Below are positions 22,154 through 29,337 of a stretch of 47,293 bases of DNA, one piece after another. How positions within the stretch are numbered: position 1 is the stretch's first letter; each line of letters begins with the position of its first letter. Under the pieces are notes generated by a model. That model did not search any database, had not been told where the DNA came from, and was given only the letters and a program-made list of their open reading frames with translations. This DNA is from a virus. A program made the translations under genes and the position numbers. The stretch spans positions 1 to 47,293 of the IMG/VR virus record IMGVR_UViG_3300046011_004234; one strand, written 5' to 3'.

Positions 22154-22820
22154 TGAAGCTCTCCAAGAAGTTATAAAATTCAGCATAGTGTTTAGGCGCA
22201 AGCGTCATTGTGCTGGATGCACCCAGTTCAGTTAACTTATCTATAATGCTATCTTTAGGAACAGCGTTGCGTTGACGCAGTTCAAGCGCCATTTCTTTTA
22301 ATAGTTTTGATGTTATGAGAAGTTCAGGTTCTTTTACTTCTTCAACAGGTTCTTCAGCGAGTTCTTCCACTTCTACTTCTACAGGCTTTTCTTTTTTCTT
22401 TACTACTTTAGGTTTTACTTGTTCGGTTACTTGTTCAATGGCTGTTTTCTTAGTGCTAGATAATCCTGCTCTGCCTTCATCTCTATCTACTTTCATCGCT
22501 TTGTTCATTGCTTCGTGGTGCTGTATGTCAGTGATGATTTCAACAGTTTCTTTGTTATCTTCAATAATTGCAGGTGCTAACGTTTCATCAAGCGTTTTGA
22601 CAACATCCTCAAGTCTGAATTTGAACGCAGTTGATTGCTTAGTTAGCGTTTCATGAATACCGTTACTGATACCTGCTTTGATAATTTCATCCGTTTGCAC
22701 TAAGCGCTCTGCCACTTCATGCAATAACTCATAGCTAAACTGAGTGTTTGTGCCATGTATTAATGAGAGTGAAATGAATTCACCAAGTTGGGTGTTTGTG
22801 AGTATTGTTAAATCATTCAT
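22146..22820 (-). CDS. Hypothetical protein, first gene of the replication operon, 224 aa
   Basis: The ATG at 22820 with GAGGAAAAACACA is chosen over an upstream frame to 22856, because the longer form would run into the divergent promoter region. Residues 1-120 are helical, and 128-180 are a Lys/Val/Glu-rich low-complexity linker. The C-terminal 50 residues form a helical domain (LLKEMALELRQRNAVPKDSI). No family is recognised. The linker and small C-terminal domain suggest a partner-binding role within the replication module. Confidence 0.65.
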   Translation of the reverse strand: MNDLTILTNTQLGEFISLSLIHGTNTQFSYELLHEVAERLVQTDEIIKAGISNGIHETLTKQSTAFKFRLEDVVKTLDETLAPAIIEDNKETVEIITDIQHHEAMNKAMKVDRDEGRAGLSSTKKTAIEQVTEQVKPKVVKKKEKPVEVEVEELAEEPVEEVKEPELLITSKLLKEMALELRQRNAVPKDSIIDKLTELGASSTMTLAPKHYAEFYNFLESFNV

Positions 22821-22850
22821 TGTGTTTTTCCTCTGTTGTTGTAAAATGAG

Positions 22851-22871
22851 AGTCAATCTTAACTTAACTCA
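22851..22871. promoter_or_regulatory. 21-bp repeated motif, site C (divergent promoter region)
   Basis: AGTCAATCTTAACTTAAC and then TCA lies in the 64-base gap between the leftward replication operon and the rightward Cro-like gene, 13 bases before that gene's ATG. The placement fits an operator that controls both directions. Confidence 0.6.
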
Positions 22872-22884
22872 CAAAGAGATGCAA

Positions 22885-23103
22885 ATGGAAAATGAAGAAT
22901 TTTATGACGGTGTGACCGTTGATGATGTGGTGCAGTGGTTTGGTGGTGAGCAGGTTGTGTTAGCAAAGAAGTTAGGCGTCACTAAAGCAGCGGTGTCGTA
23001 TTGGGTAACTGAAGGAAAGATACCGGCAAACAGGGCGATACAGGTTGAGCAATTAACCGATGGGGCAATTAAGGCAGTTGATTTACCAATAATTAAAAGA
23101 TAA
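22885..23103 (+). CDS. Cro-like (YdaS-type) DNA-binding regulator, 72 aa
   Basis: The ATG at 22885 is favoured by AGAG about eight bases upstream; an ATG at 22879 is possible. Residues 15-60 (VVQWFGGEQVVLAKKLGVTK then AAVSYWVTEGKIPANRA) are a classic Cro/YdaS helix-turn-helix ending in the 'QVEQLTDGAIKAVDL' helix. It starts the operon with the primase-helicase and faces a divergent operon, the place of a Cro repressor in temperate phages. It may bind the 21-bp motif just upstream. No CI-type partner is seen in the window. Confidence 0.85.
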   Translation: MENEEFYDGVTVDDVVQWFGGEQVVLAKKLGVTKAAVSYWVTEGKIPANRAIQVEQLTDGAIKAVDLPIIKR

Positions 23104-23115
23104 CGAGGATTGTTT

Positions 23116-25626
23116 ATGGTGGCGTCTACTAAAACGTACCGCATAAGTCGCGGGGATAAGAACAGCGCTGTCTGTCGCAATAAAGAGGTGACATGGGAGC
23201 GAATTTGCACGGTACTTGGTAAGCACAAAGTCGCAAAGACCAAAGAGCAGGAAGGCTGGTTCTGTGGCGGTGGGTTCAGTGGTGGTTATCGCAACACAGA
23301 GAACCTGCTTGGGCGTTCGCTTTTGACCATTGACGTTGATGAATGCGCAATGAGCAAAGGCGAGATTGAGTTCGAGCTGGAGATGACCGGCTTTGCGCTG
23401 GTTGCGTACTCAACATGGCGTAGTACAGATAACGCTAATCGCTTTCGTATAGTGCTACCACTGTCACGGGAGGTCAGCGCGGAGGAGTACGTTGCCGTGA
23501 TGCACTGGTTCGCGTCGGAGTTTAGCAGTTTTATTATTGATGACAGTGCTTTTAAGCCTGCTCAGTTTATGTATATGCCAAGTGTTAGCGCTGGTTCGAT
23601 TGAGTCGGCTTTCGTGATGGTGATGGAGGGCAGTGAGGTTGATGTGGAGGTAGCGCTTGCCTTTCCTGTTGAAAAGCTGGTGCAGGGAACTGTCAAGGAA
23701 TACTTGACAACTGAATTCGATGTGGATGATACGGATGATGACGCGGATGATATGCAGGGACTCTCGCTTGCACTCGCGCATGAACCAATTGATGTCAGTG
23801 ATGCACTGGTTGAAGCCAATCTCGATGCACTGGTTGAAGCGGCAGGTGATTACTCGACGTGGATTACCGTCGGGCAGGCATTGCATCATCAATATAGAGG
23901 ATCGGATGAAGGGAAGTTGCTTTGGCTTCACTGGTCTGCTAACTCGGATAAGTTTAACGCGGCAGATATTGACCGCAAATGGCAATCATTTAAGACGGAA
24001 AAGAAAGTACGCCCGTTGACGTTTGCCACAGTGATTAAGATGGTCAAGGACAGTGGGGTAAGTGTTGGGGAGATTGTCGAGAAGCAGGTGAAAGAAATCT
24101 TTGTCACTGGGTCGGAAGGTCTGTCGGTTGATAATGACCGTGCGTATGAGGATGTGCGCAATAAGTTGCGTAAATTACCACTCAGCGCTGTGACATTAAC
24201 CAAGCGTCAGCAAATCGCACAGGACATTTACGACCGCTGGGGTAAAGGTGAGGGGATGACGAAGTCAGCCATTGTTCGTGAGCTTTGCCCACCGAAGAAG
24301 GGCGGACTGGTTGTTGAGGAGATGCCGTCGTGGTTGAACAACTGGGTTTATGTACAACGACCAATGGAGTTTCATAACTTAAAGCACGGCTACTCTATCA
24401 AGCGCGAAGCATTCAACGCGGAGTTTGATCGCATGGATGAATGCGTCGCAGCGGAAAGATCAGCATCGTCGATGGCGCTCGTTGATTGGAAAATGGATAC
24501 AGTCATCGATACCATGTACTGGGCGAGTAAGAATGATGGGATTTTCGTTAATGATAACGATGGACTGCGGTATGTAAACTCGTATAAGAAGCGCGGTGTG
24601 TTGCCATGTGAAGTGATGGACGACGATGGGTTGCGTGTTGTGGATATGATGCTCAAGCACTTGGAATTTACGCTGGTTGAACCTAAAGAAAGGGCGATAC
24701 TGCTGGACTGGATGTGCCATGTTGTGCAAAACATTGGTAGCAAGGTGAACTGGGCAGTGCTTTTGCAGGGTACGCAAGGTGGCGGTAAAACATACTTTAC
24801 TCGCATTTTGCAGGGAATACTTGGGTCGAATGCCACGCAACTTGATCCTAAACAGTTCACGAAAGGGACGTTTTCGGGATGGGCGTATGGTTCAGTGTTG
24901 AATATTGTTGAGGAGATAAGACTATCTGGTGATAACCGCTGGTCGATTATCGATACTATGAAGCCATACATTACAAACGAAACGATACAAATTGAAGAAA
25001 AGTTTTCTAACTCTCGGACTGTTCCGAATTTCACGTCGTATTTTCTTTTGACTAATTACCAAGATGCTTTGCCGATTACCAATGGTGATAGACGTTATTG
25101 CGTTTTGTATAGTCGCTGTCAGTCGGAGGAACATTTGTTTGCACTGCTTGGTGGTGAGCAGGAAACCAACCGGTATTTTGAGAAACTGTTTTCAGAAACT
25201 GATCGACGGATGGATGCACTTTGCCACTACTTTATGAATCGGGTGATAAGCGCGGATTTTTCAGCGAAAGGGCGAGCGCCTAAAACCTTGTCGCGTGAAA
25301 AGATGATCGGCTATTCTGTGTCGCATGAATTTGAAGAAGTAAAAGATTTGATTGCACATTACCACTGCGAAGTCATTAACGAAAACATAGTCGATATTAC
25401 ATTGCTGGGGAAACTTAATTTTGAGGAGTTTGAACCTTCAGTTTTAAAGCTCCCGAAAACGTCAGCGCTGACTCGGATACTTTTACAGATTGGCTACGAG
25501 AAAGTTCACAAGAGAATCGATGTACCGACAAGCGATGGAGGGCGGAAAAAACACACGATTTGGCGTAGAAGCACGTTTGACGAGAATGAAGCAATCAAGA
25601 AAGTTAAGGAGTATTACAAGATTTAA
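23116..25626 (+). CDS. Primase-helicase: AEP-like primase, PriCT-2 and VirE/DUF5906 superfamily 3 helicase
   Basis: The ATG at 23116 has GAGG upstream; a TTG six bases earlier is possible. The 836 residues divide into a primase-like N-terminal domain with TIDVDE (Asp73, Asp75) and RSTDNANRFRIVLPLSR; a PriCT-2 region at about 230-300 (LVEAAGDYSTWITVGQALHH); and a C-terminal VirE/DUF5906 ATPase with Walker A GTQGGGKT (552-559), a downstream LNIVEEIRLSG Walker-B-like segment and TSYFLLTNYQDALPI sensor region. It would prime and unwind the genome at the origin. It follows the Cro-like gene by 12 bases and is followed by a terminator and the candidate origin. Confidence 0.88.
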   Translation: MVASTKTYRISRGDKNSAVCRNKEVTWERICTVLGKHKVAKTKEQEGWFCGGGFSGGYRNTENLLGRSLLTIDVDECAMSKGEIEFELEMTGFALVAYSTWRSTDNANRFRIVLPLSREVSAEEYVAVMHWFASEFSSFIIDDSAFKPAQFMYMPSVSAGSIESAFVMVMEGSEVDVEVALAFPVEKLVQGTVKEYLTTEFDVDDTDDDADDMQGLSLALAHEPIDVSDALVEANLDALVEAAGDYSTWITVGQALHHQYRGSDEGKLLWLHWSANSDKFNAADIDRKWQSFKTEKKVRPLTFATVIKMVKDSGVSVGEIVEKQVKEIFVTGSEGLSVDNDRAYEDVRNKLRKLPLSAVTLTKRQQIAQDIYDRWGKGEGMTKSAIVRELCPPKKGGLVVEEMPSWLNNWVYVQRPMEFHNLKHGYSIKREAFNAEFDRMDECVAAERSASSMALVDWKMDTVIDTMYWASKNDGIFVNDNDGLRYVNSYKKRGVLPCEVMDDDGLRVVDMMLKHLEFTLVEPKERAILLDWMCHVVQNIGSKVNWAVLLQGTQGGGKTYFTRILQGILGSNATQLDPKQFTKGTFSGWAYGSVLNIVEEIRLSGDNRWSIIDTMKPYITNETIQIEEKFSNSRTVPNFTSYFLLTNYQDALPITNGDRRYCVLYSRCQSEEHLFALLGGEQETNRYFEKLFSETDRRMDALCHYFMNRVISADFSAKGRAPKTLSREKMIGYSVSHEFEEVKDLIAHYHCEVINENIVDITLLGKLNFEEFEPSVLKLPKTSALTRILLQIGYEKVHKRIDVPTSDGGRKKHTIWRRSTFDENEAIKKVKEYYKI

Positions 25627-25900
25627 GATTTTAAACAGTGTCGCAGACATAAAAAGCAAAATTTTGTCTGCGACAAACTAACTATGTATTTGCTACATAG
25701 TTTTAAACTCACTATGTAGCACCCTCTAACCCTTATATTATCTACCTTTTCTACTCTCTGCGACATAGTAGACATAGTTTTGTATAATAATTGGTTAAGA
25801 GAAATAATTAATAAATTGGCTAAAAAATGAATTGATTTATAAAAAATATATAAATAGAAAAAACTATGTCCAGTGTGTCGCTTTGTCGCAGACAAAAAAG
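25627..25900. other. Candidate replication origin: iterated motifs and AT-rich segment
   Basis: The segment after the primase gene holds no gene. It has repeated TGTCGCAGACA/TGTCTGCGACA (about 25639, 25665 and, in + orientation, 25884) and related CTGCGACATAG (about 25758). ACTATGT or ACATAGT occurs at least five times (25681, 25694, 25711, 25762-25777, 25863). Between the two groups, 25777-25862 is almost pure A/T, like a DNA-unwinding element. Iterons plus an AT-rich block beside a primase-helicase gene suggest an origin. This is inference. Confidence 0.45.
25639..25675 (+). terminator. Long hairpin after the primase gene (terminator or origin element)
   Basis: TGTCGCAGAC (25639-25648) and GTCTGCGACA (25666-25675) form a perfect 10-bp stem. 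A second hairpin ACTATGTA/TACATAGT (25681-25701) is followed by TTTT and could end the primase transcript. The first stem lacks a T run; its sequence recurs in the candidate origin. Confidence 0.5.
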
Positions 25901-25917
25901 CCGGCAGTTAACCGGCT
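25894..25917 (-). terminator. Terminator of the second leftward small-gene operon
   Basis: On the - strand AGCCGG-TTAACTG-loop-CCGGCT (25900-25917) is followed by a run of T (25894-25899 read as A on the + strand). It lies seven bases after the stop of the gene at 25924 and ends that operon. Confidence 0.8.
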
Positions 25918-25923
25918 AATATT

Positions 25924-26331
25924 TTATTCTGATTCTAGTCCGTGGTTTTTCGGATCATATTGCCTATGTCCAGCACGACCACCACAGCCTTCACATTGAA
26001 CAAAAACATCTAACACTCTACCATCTTCATCAACGTATGTTTTTGCACCGTCCATTGGATTGAGTGGCGCTGTCATATCGCAACCACAATCTAAACATTT
26101 GTCATACGGCAGTGAGCGGTATTTTTTGAATTCCATCATCGTCCGAATTGCTAAACTCACAAAAGCCGATTTTGATTTGAGTCCAGCGCTTTCAAGAAAA
26201 TCAATTAAATCTCCCTGTATTGATAATTGATAATGTCTGGATTTTTTACGCGGATCAATTTTAGGTCTACCGCGTGAAACTTTTAAGGCTTTAGGAACTT
26301 TTACTTTCATTGCCTTTTTAGCGAACAGCAT
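25924..26331 (-). CDS. DNA-binding protein with RHH-like domain and zinc ribbon, 135 aa
   Basis: The start at 26331 has GGGGAGATTAAAA; a longer frame to 26379 would overlap the upstream gene. Residues 1-40 are very basic with an AT-hook-like GRPKIDPRKK. Residues 32-70 (YQLSIQGDLIDFLESAGLKS then AFVSLAIRTMMEF) resemble a ribbon-helix-helix. The C-terminal part has Cys80-x2-Cys83-x-Cys85 and Cys112-x2-Cys115, a zinc-ribbon pattern. A transcription-regulator role is inferred. It is the last gene of its operon, followed by a terminator. Confidence 0.7.
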   Translation of the reverse strand: MLFAKKAMKVKVPKALKVSRGRPKIDPRKKSRHYQLSIQGDLIDFLESAGLKSKSAFVSLAIRTMMEFKKYRSLPYDKCLDCGCDMTAPLNPMDGAKTYVDEDGRVLDVFVQCEGCGGRAGHRQYDPKNHGLESE

Positions 26332-26476
26332 TTTTAATCTCCCCGTATTCTGCTTCGAGTGATTTCCACGCAGTAACATATTCTTTGTATGCTTGGAACA
26401 AGTGAACGTCCTCCATGTGAAGCATTTGAATATATTCAGCGCTTAGTGATTCAATGTATTGTTTAAAGGTCATCAT
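26318..26476 (-). CDS. Small helical protein, 52 aa
   Basis: ATG 26476 (GGAG seven bases upstream; a second ATG follows at once) starts MMTFKQYIESLSAEYIQMLH, then MEDVHLFQAYKEYVTAWKSL and an acidic-basic end, stopping at TAA 26318-26320. It overlaps the RHH/zinc gene by 14 bases. It is all helical with many aromatics. The function is unknown. Confidence 0.6.
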   Translation of the reverse strand: MMTFKQYIESLSAEYIQMLHMEDVHLFQAYKEYVTAWKSLEAEYGEIKNAVR

Positions 26477-26478
26477 GG

Positions 26479-26721
26479 TTATTCTCCAGTGTAAATATAA
26501 ATGCGTTGTTTGTCGTTATAAATTGGCAACCCCTTGCGGTCATAATGGCGCACAATTTTAAAACCTATCTTTTTACCATCTACCGTAAAGTAGTCTGTTT
26601 TTGAACCGTGTACTTTATTCCATTCGCCAATCGATAAAGTCATCCGGTAGCGCAAGTTAGGAAAACAGGTGCGGCATTTAGCTGAAAATTCGTTATTAGT
26701 ATCAAGTTTGAATGATGACAT
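26479..26721 (-). CDS. Small beta-rich hypothetical protein, 80 aa
   Basis: The 80 residues include Cys16-x2-Cys19 (SAKCRTCFPNLRYRM) and a beta-rich basic part (FTVDGKKIGFKIVRHYDRKG). The charge and the two Cys suggest a nucleic-acid-binding or metal-binding fold, but nothing specific. It lies two bases upstream of the next gene. No family is recognised. Confidence 0.55.
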   Translation of the reverse strand: MSSFKLDTNNEFSAKCRTCFPNLRYRMTLSIGEWNKVHGSKTDYFTVDGKKIGFKIVRHYDRKGLPIYNDKQRIYIYTGE

Positions 26722-26724
26722 GGC

Positions 26725-26820
26725 TTATTCTCCCCAAATGATAATTAGTTCAGCTACAAAAATTACAGTGAAAATTGTTGTCAAAATTGATCCAACTACC
26801 ACGTCGTAAAATGTATTCAT
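26725..26820 (-). CDS. Membrane microprotein, 31 aa
   Basis: CCGGAGATATAAC precedes ATG 26820. The frame reads MNTFYDVVVGSILTTIFTVI then FVAELIIIWGE and TAA at 26725-26727. It is essentially one membrane span. The strong ribosome site supports translation. The function is unknown. Confidence 0.55.
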   Translation of the reverse strand: MNTFYDVVVGSILTTIFTVIFVAELIIIWGE

Positions 26821-26865
26821 GTTATATCTCCGGTTTAAGTTAATTAGTGCAATAGCGCACTGCAT

Positions 26866-26887
26866 AACGGCTTATCTTTAAGCCGTT
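26866..26887. other. Perfect hairpin between small genes
   Basis: AACGGCTTA (26866-26874) and TAAGCCGTT (26879-26887) pair perfectly around a four-base loop, without a T run. It sits between the genes at 26898 and 26820. It may be an RNA-stability or processing element in the operon's mRNA. Confidence 0.5.
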
Positions 26888-26897
26888 ACACGCTGAA

Positions 26898-27059
26898 CTA
26901 TTCCCAGTCGCTGTAATCCTCCATGATATCCACTACACGCCCGCTAACGTCGATTAAAGCACCATTTTCATCAAGTATTTGCGTGTGTACCATATCGCCT
27001 ATATCTTTTCGTGTTGTCATTGGAATAACGGTGTCGTTATCGAGTAACAAGGTAATCAT
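26898..27059 (-). CDS. Small acidic protein, 53 aa
   Basis: CCGGAGATATAGAA precedes ATG 27059. The frame reads MITLLLDNDTVIPMTTRKDI then GDMVHTQILDENGALIDVSG and an acidic end with Trp, stopping at TAG 26898-26900. It looks like a small beta-sheet domain with an acidic tail, a form seen in phage inhibitors of host DNA-binding proteins. That function is only suggested by charge. Confidence 0.6.
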   Translation of the reverse strand: MITLLLDNDTVIPMTTRKDIGDMVHTQILDENGALIDVSGRVVDIMEDYSDWE

Positions 27060-27073
27060 TTCTATATCTCCGG

Positions 27074-27316
27074 TTAAATGTAATCTAGTTCTTTGGCTAT
27101 GCGTTTGAGCGCTGTTTCAATGTGATTATCATCAAGATACTGATAAAGAAAATCAGTAGCGGTAAAGTGTAGTTTTGCCGCTTTAAACAATCCCCATATG
27201 AAAAATTTTTCTTTGTTTTTGCCTAAATCATTTGCTTTGAATGCCAGCATTTGATCGCGTGGCAATGCTTTGATAGCATCCTTCATCATGTTGTAATGCG
27301 CCTGTTTCATTTTCAT
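27074..27316 (-). CDS. Small helical hypothetical protein, 80 aa
   Basis: GGGAGATTAGAAGC precedes ATG 27316, which overlaps the upstream stop as ATGA. The protein is basic and helical (HYNMMKDAIKALPRDQMLAF; later FTATDFLYQYLDDNHIETAL). It may contain a small helix-turn-helix-like fold, but no family is recognised. Confidence 0.6.
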   Translation of the reverse strand: MKMKQAHYNMMKDAIKALPRDQMLAFKANDLGKNKEKFFIWGLFKAAKLHFTATDFLYQYLDDNHIETALKRIAKELDYI

Positions 27317-27543
27317 GCTTCTAATCTCCCTGCTTTGTAATCGCGAATAAACTTTTTAGCAATGTCTTTTGATTTAGTTAACACCACTAAACCGCACGGA
27401 AAGCAAACAGACATGATAGACTCTCCGTTATAAACAGCTCCGCAGATATATTCACCTTTGTAAAATACGCTCCAGCTTGAATGAATTAGGTTTGTTTGGC
27501 GACGTGCATCAAGTGTAGACTGATAAGTTTTATTGAGTTTCAT
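27313..27543 (-). CDS. Small hypothetical protein with three cysteines, 76 aa
   Basis: The gene follows GGAG-like sequence and is coupled to the next by ATGA. The N-terminal half is polar. The centre is beta-rich with Cys34, Cys47 and Cys50 (SVFYKGEYICGAVYNGESIM then VCFPCGLVVLTKS). The C-terminus is basic. The Cys pair CFPC might bind metal or form a disulfide. Unassigned. Confidence 0.55.
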   Translation of the reverse strand: MKLNKTYQSTLDARRQTNLIHSSWSVFYKGEYICGAVYNGESIMSVCFPCGLVVLTKSKDIAKKFIRDYKAGRLEA

Positions 27544-27557
27544 TTTATACTCTCCGA

Positions 27558-28163
27558 TTATTTTGCGATTTCATTAATAAATACAACATCATTATGCGAA
27601 TAGCACAAACGGCAATCATTGCATTTTTGACTGCAATTGATATCGACGTTAGCTGATAAATCACTTTTTTTATGTGCAGTGAAAACTTTATCGTATCCAG
27701 CAGGCAGGCGATCCACTTTATTAAGTTTAGTGCTAGAGTGAATTAATATCACGTTAGCTGGTTTGCTAACCATTGATAGCACTGCTTTTATTAAATCTTT
27801 GCGTTTAGTCCAAAAGCCGAACGTGGTTTCTGGGTTTTTACGCGCAAGATTAAAATAGTTAAGTACATGAATTTCATTATGTACTTCGCCAAAACTGTCA
27901 AAACGAGCAATAGCAAAATTTAAACGCGGTAATTCGGTATCGAGCAAAATGCGTTTGTAGAGATCGGCATTGCGCTCTAATGCGTTTATTAATTTTGGAT
28001 AACGCTTTTCAGTGTTAATTGAATAACATCTAGTGCAAACTACTGTTTTGTCGTTTGATCCATTCATTTTAAGACAAAATGGATTTGAGCTTGCTGGGGT
28101 ATTGAAAGACGGGATGTTCTCCATTTTAGCGCTCCCCATTGTCATGTGAAGTTTGAAAGTCAT
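27558..28163 (-). CDS. GP88-family phage protein, 201 aa
   Basis: The sequence matches the pattern of the 'Gene product 88' phage family: GSAKMENIPSFNTPASSNPF, then VVCTRCYSINTEKRYPK, NADLYKRI, FDSFGEVHNEIHVLNYFNLA and a terminal cysteine cluster CSQKCNDCRLCYSHNDVVF. The many conserved Cys (Cys-x2-Cys early and Cys-x3-Cys-x2-Cys-x2-Cys late) suggest bound metal or an iron-sulfur centre. The biochemical function is not known. It is the first gene of the leftward operon, with its own promoter upstream. Confidence 0.75.
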   Translation of the reverse strand: MTFKLHMTMGSAKMENIPSFNTPASSNPFCLKMNGSNDKTVVCTRCYSINTEKRYPKLINALERNADLYKRILLDTELPRLNFAIARFDSFGEVHNEIHVLNYFNLARKNPETTFGFWTKRKDLIKAVLSMVSKPANVILIHSSTKLNKVDRLPAGYDKVFTAHKKSDLSANVDINCSQKCNDCRLCYSHNDVVFINEIAK

Positions 28164-28213
28164 TTTTTATTCTCCGGTTTAGTTTGTTTTTTGTTTCACC
28201 CCGAGGGGATTAC

Positions 28214-28242
28214 AGAATATTCGATGTAAAATAATTAATCAA
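28214..28242 (-). promoter_or_regulatory. Promoter of the second leftward operon
   Basis: On the - strand TTGATT (28237-28242) and TATTCT (28214-28219) are spaced by 17 bases, giving a sigma70-type promoter about 45 bases before the GP88 gene. A 10-base palindrome CCCCGAGGGG (28199-28208) overlaps the likely transcription start and leader. Confidence 0.6.
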
Positions 28243-28280
28243 CAATATTATTTTAGTTAATTAGTTTTAATAATATTGTT
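28241..28280. promoter_or_regulatory. AT-rich dyad next to the leftward promoter
   Basis: AACAATATTATT (28241-28252) and AATAATATTGTT (28269-28280) are perfect 12-base inverted repeats. The first overlaps the -35 box of the promoter at 28214-28242. They are therefore likely operators for a dimeric regulator. Confidence 0.55.
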
Positions 28281-28335
28281 TAGCGTAAAATTATTGAGCT
28301 GTTTGGCTATGTGTTTGATTTAATTGAAGAAAACG

Positions 28336-28360
28336 GGATAATAGCGATTCGCTATTATCC
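28336..28360. promoter_or_regulatory. 12-bp perfect palindrome upstream of the Rha-like gene
   Basis: GGATAATAGCGA and TCGCTATTATCC flank a single central T. In RNA it could fold as a hairpin; as DNA it is a strong dyad. The remaining 160 bases to the Rha-like gene (28361-28520) hold no convincing gene; short inverted repeats such as AGGTA...TACCT suggest a structured leader. Confidence 0.5.
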
Positions 28361-28520
28361 TTTCAGCTCCTCCGCAATCATTGCCGGCAGGCTTCAAGCA
28401 AAGCATCCTCTGCGGCACAAATCAGCAGGCACAAAAAACCTTAAAGGTATTGCCTGGTGATAATTACCTGCTAAAATTCAATTGCCATCGTGGCTTTTAT
28501 TTAACTTATGAGGTTTCAAA

Positions 28521-29168
28521 ATGGATATTATCCAAATCAAAAAAGAATTGCGCATTGACTCCCGCCTACTTGCTGGTCAATTAGACCATCGTCATCGAAC
28601 CATATTTGCATCAATAACAAAGTACGAAAAAGAATTAGCCTCACTTTCACTGATGCGATTTGAAACGGAGGCAGTGAAAGTAGAAGGCGAACGCGGTTAT
28701 AAAATTCAAAAGTTTGCCCTACTCACAGAGGATCAATGCTATTTCGTCTTAACCTTAATGCGAAATAATCCGAACGTCGTAGCGTTGAAGTTAAAACTGG
28801 TTAAAGCCTTCCGAGATGCTAGAAAGCAAATCGCCAATCGAGATATGGCGCGGCTACAAGGTAAGCAGGTGCGCAGAGATGAAACAGACGCAATCAAGGA
28901 ACTGGTAGAATACGCGACGGCTAACGGTTCTAAGAACGCCCAGTTCTTTTATCCTAATATCACTATCATGACAAACAAAGTCATTGGTATAGATAAAGGT
29001 CAACGTGACACGCTTGATACACGCCAATTATGTGTTCTACAAATGATCGAAACGGCTATTCGTATCGCTATTGGTGACGGCTTGCGGGAACAACTCCCCT
29101 ATGATGACATTTACCTGCTATGCAAAGACAGAGTAAGCGAACTGCAACCGCTCCTCAAACTAAACTAG
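28521..29168 (+). CDS. Rha-like phage regulatory protein, 215 aa
   Basis: AGGTTTCAAA precedes the ATG. Residues 8-100 carry the Rha-type DNA-binding domain: RLLAGQLDHRHRTIFASI, the YEKELASL helix, then KFALLTEDQCYFVLTLMRNN and ALKLKLVKAFRDARKQ. Residues 120-215 contain DAIKELVEYATANGSKNAQF, found in related phage proteins after the Rha or Ant domain. Rha-like proteins act as regulators or antirepressors in temperate and related phages. It stands alone on the + strand, with its own leader, between two leftward units. Its likely role is switching gene expression. Confidence 0.8.
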   Translation: MDIIQIKKELRIDSRLLAGQLDHRHRTIFASITKYEKELASLSLMRFETEAVKVEGERGYKIQKFALLTEDQCYFVLTLMRNNPNVVALKLKLVKAFRDARKQIANRDMARLQGKQVRRDETDAIKELVEYATANGSKNAQFFYPNITIMTNKVIGIDKGQRDTLDTRQLCVLQMIETAIRIAIGDGLREQLPYDDIYLLCKDRVSELQPLLKLN

Positions 29169-29173
29169 TAAGC

Positions 29174-29208
29174 ACAAAAAAGCCTGTAGGTTTAAATTCC
29201 TACAGGCT
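29174..29208 (-). terminator. Terminator of the 17-residue minigene
   Basis: AGCCTGTAGG (29181-29190) and CCTACAGGCT (29199-29208) form a perfect 10-bp stem with an 8-base loop. On the - strand six T follow. It ends the leftward minigene and may also help stop rightward transcripts from the Rha-like gene. Confidence 0.85.
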
Positions 29209-29251
29209 CATCTAACTTAAAACAAATAAAACGTTTTACCTGCTAATTACC

Positions 29252-29305
29252 TTAGCATTTTTTACCGCCACCACCTTTACCGCCTTTGCCTTTTTTCATA
29301 GCCAT
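29252..29305 (-). CDS. Gly/Lys-rich 17-residue peptide with very strong ribosome site
   Basis: From ATG 29305 the frame encodes MAMKKGKGGKGGGGKKC and TAA at 29252-29254. Upstream lies AAGGAGGTGATC (29309-29320 as complement), which matches the 3' end of 16S rRNA over 12 bases, much more than normal genes here. A perfect -10 box (TATAAT, 29338-29343) precedes it and a strong terminator follows, so the unit is complete within about 190 bases. The peptide is basic and flexible with a C-terminal Cys. Function unknown; nucleic-acid binding, ribosome titration or virion binding are possible. Confidence 0.7.
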   Translation of the reverse strand: MAMKKGKGGKGGGGKKC

Positions 29306-29337
29306 GTTGATCACCTCCTTTTTTCTGACATGGTTCT

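Noticed and set aside
23464-24840. Long leftward frames opposite the primase gene
   Set aside because: They are shadows of strongly biased primase codons, with no recognisable motifs or ribosome sites.
25623-25895. Leftward frame across the candidate origin
   Set aside because: It is a by-product of AT-rich DNA and repeats, and lies beyond the terminator of the leftward operon.
25639-25900. CRISPR array
   Set aside because: The repeats are short, in both orientations and irregularly spaced, with no spacer-like units.
28381-28584. 67-codon frame upstream of and overlapping the Rha-like start
   Set aside because: No ATG start or ribosome site, and its second half is an out-of-frame reading of the Rha-like gene.
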